Positions 59,801 through 64,000 of a DNA stretch of 64,000 bases are shown here, one piece after another. The first letter of the stretch is position 1, and each line of letters opens with the position of its first letter. Made by a program: the position numbers and the translations under genes. Source of the DNA: Plecoglossus altivelis (Eukaryota; Chordata; Actinopteri; Osmeriformes; Plecoglossidae). Under the pieces are notes generated by a model. That model did no database searches and had not been told where the DNA came from. It saw only the letters and a list, made by a program, of their open reading frames with translations. The DNA is taken from the NCBI GenBank assembly GCA_036571765.1, contig BROE01000007.1:6860090-6924089 (forward strand), in the 5' to 3' direction.

Positions 59801-62800
59801 ATCTTTTATTTTCTGCCATCAAACCATCCATCCATCCACAGCCCTTCTGGTGGTGCTGACCTGTCCCCAGATGGTGCCCTCAGACTTCTCCACCTGCTCC
59901 CAGCGCAGCCTCTTCACACTCATGTGGTTGGTGTCTCCCGCTCGGGGGCTGGACTTGGGCAGCGGGGGAGGTTCGCACGGGGGAGGCAGGGGTGGAGGAG
60001 GGGGGGGTGGCACCTTTTGAGCCTGGAGATTTGAGACGGGGGTTGGGGGAGGCTGGCTCTGTTGTTGCTGTGGAGCTGGTCCCTGGGTCAAAGACTGGCT
60101 CTGGGGCTGGTAGCTGGGGTGGTGGAGCTGGTGGTGCCTCTGGAGGACCTGCTGGGTCTGCCTTAGGGGCTGGGGGGAGAGCTGGGTGGAGGAGGCCTGG
60201 TTCAGGGGCTGGGGCTGACTGAGCTGCCGGGAGAGGTGGCTGGGCCGGGAGGGTTGGGGGGCCAGGTCAGCAACAGGAGGCTGGGACAGCCTGGTGCCCT
60301 GATGCTGGCGACCAGCCCGAAGCTCCTCCCGGGTGGGCAGCACCTTGTAGTGGGAGGGCCGTTGGGCCAGGAAGACCCGGGGAGGGGGTGGCGGAGGGGG
60401 GATGATGGGGTGATGGGGCTGGAAGGACGTCCGCACGCGGGGGATGTGCTCCGGGGAGAAGCGAACTGGTGGGAGAGGGTCAGAGAATTGGAAGGGGGGC
60501 GGAGGCAGCGGGGTCGGGAAGGGGGGCGGGGGCGGGGGGCTCTGAGGGTGGTGGCGGATGTGCTTCAGAGCCGAGAGTAGGTGGAGGACGGTGGTGTTCC
60601 TTCGCTGCCTACAGCTGTGGTCCTCGCTGCTAGCGCTGCTAAGCTGGCGAGGCAGGAAGCTGGTCTCCTGCTCATCCTGGAAACTCATCTGCAGAGGGTG
60701 GACAAACACGCGCACCTTTTTATTAGGCCTTAAGAACTTTTATCTAACCTTAAGACAACCTACAATCAAATGAATCACAGTTGTGCACCCAACTCCATAG
60801 TGGAGGTCTACGAAGCTCTATATGGAAACCATGGCAACGACTGTCGGCGAACCTGTGGGGCGGGGGCGGGGGGCTCTGAGGGGGTGGCGGGATGTGTTCA
60901 GAGCCCGAGGAGTAGGTGAGGGAGGTGGTGTCTTCGCTGCTACAGCTGTGGTCCTCGCTGCTAGCGCTGCTAAGCTGGCGAGGCAGGAAGCTGGTCTCCT
61001 GCTCATCCTGGAAACTCATCTGCAGAGGGTGGACAAACACGCGCACCTTTTTATTAGGCCTTAAGAACTTTTATCTAACCTTAAGACAACCTACAATCAA
61101 ATGAATCACAGTTGTGCACCCAACTCCATAGTGGAGGTCTACGAAGCTCTATATGGAAACCATGGCAACGACTGTCGGCGAACCTGTCCATGACTGTGAT
61201 GTAATCATCATAATTACATACATTTGACCAAGTGCGTGTGCGTACAGTCCTCTTCACCTCCTCGTAGTCGTTCTCCCCAGGCAGGAAGTCGTCCACCAGG
61301 GTGACGCGATGTCCCAGCTGCTCGCTCAGTGCATCCAGGAAGCGGTCGGTGTCCCGACTGCGGGGGGGCCGGGAGAAAGTGAACAGCTTCCTGCGGCGGG
61401 ACAGCGGGCTGGATGGGTCATCCGGAGGACTCTCCAGGCTGACGTAGGGGTTGGAGTCGGTGCTGCCAGGGGAGGGGATGGTACTGTGGTGGTAGAACTC
61501 ATACAGCGGGGTGGGGAGGGGCTCCTTCCACGACAGAGATGGACCTGGTTTACGGTTCCCTGGAGGAGGGAGAGGGAGGGGGGGGGGTGCGGGGCGTATG
61601 ACACAGCATTTAAGCAAGATGGCCAACGGCTTGAGTCAGAGGAACCTCTTGCAGAGTCCAAATGGCTGAGTGACCTGCTGGTTCTGAGAAATCTCTAGCC
61701 TCATTTTATCCATCTGGCTCGTAAATCACTGCCGTCTGATCAGAGATGTCAGTGATTAAAGAGGCGTCCTGTTTACTGGAACTCATTAGAGTCTGCTGTC
61801 ACAAGTCGGTTGTGCGTTATTGTGGCAACAGTGTCCGTTTAAATCATCAACAACTTCTTGCAGGGTGTGCGTGTGCGTACTGTAGGTGTGTGCTAGCGCA
61901 GCAGCAGTGTAGTACCTGTGTTAGCGTGTGTGAGGGGTGAGTGTGTTTGGCCCCGCCCCTCGGGGTCAGGGGAGGAGCCGGTCTGCTGCGCCGTCCCACT
62001 CCTCCCCGAGTACACGCCCTCCAGCTCCGCGTACACGCCTGACATCTGGAGGTGGGGCGTGGTGGAAGCAGTTAGCACACTGGCACACTTCCCATTGCTA
62101 TTCAAAGGTCTGCTTGTGACGCATTAACGCACAAAGTTTGTCAACCATTGAGGAGCCAGAACTGCATTCAAGTCCAAACAATTGAAGGTTTTCAATGCGT
62201 TCGGCTTCAAAGCAAAGGTCAACCATGCGTTAATGAGAGTCCTTTCTTTGCAGACTTTCAAATGGGCTAGAATCAGGTGTGTGTCCAGACCAGGTGGATG
62301 GATGGAGCAGTGCTGTGTGGAGCAGTCTACCCACATTTTTGAGGTCGGGGGACTCTGGGAAGGAGGTCCCATCTCCACACTGCCTCTCCTCAGGGGTCTC
62401 CGAGGGCTCCACGTGGATCCCTGAGAGAGACACAGGAGCAGGGGCACGGACAGACAGGTGGACAGAGACAGAGAGACAGGCAGACAGGCAGAGAGGGAGG
62501 GAGACAGCGCTATGAGGATGGAGCAGTAGACAGCAGAAGCACAGCTGCAATGTGGCACAGCTACAGACACCTGCACAGATCACAGGTAACTATAGAGACC
62601 GGTATAGATCACAGGTAACTATAGACACCTGCACAGATCACAGGTAACTATAGAGACCGGTATAGATCACAGGTAACTATAGACACCTGTACAGATCACA
62701 GGTAACTATAGACACCTGTACAGATCACAGGTAACTATAGACACCTGCACAGATCACAGGTAACTATAGACACCTGCACAGATCACAGGTAACTATAGAC

Positions 62801-64000
62801 ACCTGCACAGATCACAGGTAACTATAGACACCTGTACAGATCACAGGTAACTATAGACACCTGTACAGATCACAGGTAACTATAGACACCTGTACAGATC
62901 ACAGGTAATTATAGACACCTGTACAGATCACAGGTAACTACAGACACCTGTATGGTCTACTAGGCTGAATATCACATCATCCTTGGATAAATCCATAACT
63001 AAGATAGGAATCCTCAACCAATTGTGTTGTGCAAATCTTTAGTTAGGATCCAATCCAAGTAAGAATGATGGCTGTGATGTTCTATCAGTAATGTATGTAC
63101 AAGCAGCCATGCTTCTTTCCTCCCTTTGTTGGAACTTCAAACCCCCCTCTCCCCCCCCCCCTCAATTGCCTCCCTCCCCTTTCCTCCCTCGCCTCCTCCC
63201 TCCCTCTCCCCTCCCTCGCCTCCCTCCTACCCCTCCCCCTCCCATGACCTCCCTCCCCTCACCTCCTGCCTCCCTCCCTCCCTCATCTGCACCCTCCCTC
63301 ACTCCTTCATATGACCGCGCAGCGTAACCCCAGCCTCCCACCAATGGTGGACCCCCCACCCCAAAAGGTCGATGATGCAGTCATCAGAGCTCCTCTCTCT
63401 CATGCTGCTCCTGTGGGAGGAGCTTGTGACACGCATGGAGCTGCTCCTCCGATGGTGCTCCGGGACCAACAGTCCTTCTGACTCAGGCTCCGCTGTGAAC
63501 ACACACACGCACACACAGATCACACACAGATCACACACAAATTCACACACAAACATACACACACACTCATCAAGTTTATTTGAAATTGGCTTAGGAACAT
63601 AAACTTATTAGTTGTTTACTTACAGAAACATCAAGGGAGACGTTGCATTATGTAATACTTGTATGACACAGAATTTATATAACTCCAAACAACAACATCA
63701 ATCTATACTATTACATACGAGGTAGTTAGTCATCAAATGATTACATAAAGCCAAAGTAACCTTTTTTCTTATCACACAGACAATGTATAAGCCGACTCCA
63801 TCCAGCCCTACATCCAGGATCTAGTGAGATAAGATGAGGTGAGGTGAGATGAGTCTGTACCTGCCGTCTTGAAGCCCAGGAAGCGGGAGATCTTGCCCTG
63901 GCAGTGTTCCTGCTCCTCATAGGTCAGTAGCTGGTAGATAAACTGCCAAATCAGCTGCTTGGCTGGTGTGTCCAGTACCGGGAACACGTCAACAATGAGT
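56823..64000 (-). CDS. grid2ip: Delphilin (GRID2-interacting formin), 5' partial
   Basis: Delphilin is a postsynaptic scaffold that binds the GluD2 receptor and actin. Exons seen: 63861 to the edge, 63360-63492, 62335-62420, 61916-62045, 61258-61559, the FH1 exon 59861-60688 (second copy of its start ends at 61019), 59320-59407, 58833-58910, 58385-58581, 58126-58281, 57936-58022, 57693-57822, 57424-57542, 57063-57227 and 56823-56894. Landmarks: FPVLDTPAKQLIWQFIYQLL and ISRFLGFKTA (helical interaction domain), RRRKLFTFSRPPRSRDTDRF, VTLVDDFLPGENDYEE, polyproline FH1, HMSVKRLRWEQVEKSEGTIW, then FH2 with KRDVVEILSHKKAYNAS, FVLAMGNYLNNGQPKTNKTT, TVDGKSTFLHILAKSL and FFAIFAEFTSKFERAL. It ends SPLAW like the human protein. 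The N-terminal PDZ part is outside. The border after the 63360 exon is not resolved. Confidence 0.95.
60541..61187. repeat. grid2ip: 331-bp tandem duplication inside grid2ip
   Basis: Bases 60611-60856 recur exactly at 60942-61187 (offset 331). The adjoining GC-rich 60541-60610 recurs at 60875-60941 with several one-base insertions and deletions. Each copy has the exon start MSFQDEQETSFLPRQLSSAS and the upstream intron. Only the right copy keeps the expected SCSSEDTTSLTYSSGSEHIP; the left copy shifts frame and returns. A false join of overlapping contigs is the likely cause. Confidence 0.9.
62575..62950. repeat. 29-bp minisatellite in grid2ip intron
   Basis: About 13 copies of gatcacaggtaactatagacacctg plus c/tacа-type ending (cacca or tacca variants), with a few diverged units (gagaccggtata). 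On the plus strand each unit contains CAGGTAAC; the gene is on the minus strand. Confidence 0.93.
63130..63300. repeat. C-rich low-complexity tract
   Basis: Runs of cctccctcccc and ccctcgcctcc in a grid2ip intron. On the transcribed strand this is G-rich (ggagggagg). Proline-serine frames here are spurious. Confidence 0.85.

Noticed and set aside
62575..62950. Direct repeats considered as a CRISPR-like array
   Set aside because: There are no unique spacers; it is a plain vertebrate minisatellite in an intron.

Overview
The window is genomic DNA from a ray-finned fish, almost certainly a teleost. The evidence is split, spliceosomal genes, dense microsatellites, 143-residue teleost-type alpha globins, and the gene order globins - aqp8 - lcmt1 - arhgap17, which is the teleost 'LA' hemoglobin locus. 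The species cannot be told from the sequence. Exon borders were read by hand from frame, phase and GT/AG signals and checked against remembered vertebrate orthologs; no alignment was run.

Layout. 1-9.9 kb: mostly non-coding and rich in simple repeats, with one exon-like open stretch near 5.0-5.3 kb and a candidate erythroid control region (GATA, NF-E2 and CACCC motifs) at 8.3-9.2 kb. 10.0-21.2 kb: five intact three-exon globin genes in the order alphaD-like(+), beta(-), alpha(-), beta(-), alpha(+). Each keeps the distal and proximal heme histidines, and most have TATA, CCAAT or GATA elements nearby. 21.8-24.0 kb: aqp8(-), a five-exon aquaporin. 24.8-30.1 kb: lcmt1(-), the PP2A leucine carboxyl methyltransferase, probably 11 exons with one GC-AG intron. 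31.5-52.5 kb: arhgap17(+), 20 coding exons with BAR, RhoGAP and proline-rich regions; one proline-rich exon is broken by a run of N. Its introns are packed with tandem repeats. 53.8-55.65 kb: a compact five-exon gene of about 200 codons on the minus strand that I do not recognise. 55.7-64 kb: grid2ip (delphilin), minus strand, 5' end outside the window, with FH1 and FH2 formin domains; it carries a 331-bp tandem duplication that looks like an assembly fault.

How it fits together. The globins would supply alpha and beta chains for embryonic or adult hemoglobin, while the flanking genes (water/ammonia channel, phosphatase methylation, Rho/Rac control, synaptic formin scaffold) are functionally unrelated neighbours whose order identifies the locus. 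The most unusual signals are the repeated acceptor-plus-donor junctions in an arhgap17 intron, an orphan TATA/GATA promoter-like unit inside the globin cluster, residue losses in one beta chain, and the unidentified gene packed between arhgap17 and grid2ip.
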